Assembly (NCBI GenBank): GCA_937138275.1
Contig: CAKZOY010000291.1
Location: 1 to 12,370 of the forward strand
Direction: 5' to 3'
DNA: 12,370 bases
Source: an uncultured Chloroflexota bacterium
GTDB lineage: Bacteria > Chloroflexota > Anaerolineae > B4-G1 > DUEL01
The translations under genes were made by a program, and so were the position numbers. Below the pieces are notes generated by a model, which searched no databases, had not been told where the DNA came from, and saw only the letters and a program-made list of their open reading frames with translations. Shown here in pieces: positions 12,255-12,370 of the stretch. The first letter of the stretch is position 1, and each line of letters begins with the position of its first letter.

Positions 12255-12370
12255 ATGCCCACCGACCTGTCCCGGCACATCCTGCGCCTCATAGCCGCCC
12301 TGCTGAAGCATCAGGCCAGGCAGTGGCTGGGCGAGGCGTTTATGGACGCCGCAGGCGATGTCCTGGCCGA
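12255..12370 (+). CDS. Unidentified protein, N-terminal 38 residues (3' partial)
   Basis: ATG at 12255 follows GGAGGAG by a few bases and a strong promoter by about 30 bases, so a real gene begins here and runs off the window. The visible part (M-P-T-D-L-S-R-H-I-L-R-L-I-A-A-L-L, then Q-A-R-Q-W-L-G-E-A-F-M) is amphipathic and helical without a signal peptide. It may be the N-terminal effector-associated helix bundle of a larger regulator, but that is a guess. Function cannot be assigned. Confidence 0.75.
   Translation, partial: MPTDLSRHILRLIAALLKHQARQWLGEAFMDAAGDVLA

Noticed and set aside
1..12370. tRNA or rRNA genes
   Set aside because: I saw no tRNA-like acceptor/T-loop pattern and no rRNA core sequence on either strand, though no dedicated scan could be run.

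Overview
The window looks like a chromosomal segment of a GC-rich bacterium, most likely an uncultured member of the Chloroflexota (Anaerolineae-like). The signs are a secreted protein with the V-Y-L-P-L-V-M-K segment after its signal peptide, STAND/BTAD-type regulator remnants, vapBC modules, and intergenic space full of GC-rich perfect hairpins. This placement is by recognition only; no search was run.

Layout. (1) 1-2974, plus strand: the 3' part of a secreted beta-propeller-like protein with a C-terminal OB-like domain (ends 1232). It overlaps a secreted CBM9-like/DNRLRE protein (1222-2679), followed by one or two small, doubtful coupled ORFs, one with a signal peptide. (2) 2900-6364, minus strand: a gene graveyard holding two intact toxin-antitoxin pairs. 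It contains a BTAD/NB-ARC regulator remnant with three frameshifts (2943-3624), an intact Phd-type antitoxin/PIN-toxin pair (3625-4292), the collapsed relic of a further pair (4405-4575), a second intact pair (4688-5370), and a frameshifted STAND NTPase fragment joined to the N-terminal part of a SNF2-like helicase (5403-6364). Both intact pairs have near-perfect sigma-70 promoters with a 5-4-5 dyad. (3) 6365-6906: 540 bases without a gene, packed with hairpins and three copies of one short motif. (4) 6907-8064, minus: an M20 amidohydrolase, divergent from (5) 8213-9367, plus: a GT4 glycosyltransferase that appears to start at ATC. Their promoters share a -35 region, and six 7-bp repeats lie in the glycosyltransferase leader. 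(6) 9368-9568: a structured repeat element and an intrinsic terminator. (7) 9569-11874, minus: a two-gene operon encoding a SudA/NfnA-type flavoprotein and a GltA/NfnB-type flavoprotein, with a possible attenuator in the leader. (8) 11875-12370: a large hairpin between divergent promoters, then the first 38 codons of an unidentified plus-strand gene.

How the genes work together. The two flavoproteins very probably form one NAD(P)H/ferredoxin-linked complex (Nfn or Sud type). The 5' genes encode exported, carbohydrate- or surface-associated proteins. The middle region is best read as a decayed defence/regulatory island in which only the toxin-antitoxin pairs remain intact. I found no intact new multi-gene system. 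The most unusual items are the STAND-SNF2 chimera, the dispersed hairpin family with C-GAA-G tips, the ATC start, and the collapsed vapBC copy.

[Form note: the original gave a confidence only for the last feature; every 0.5 is a placeholder for a missing value, not an assessment.]
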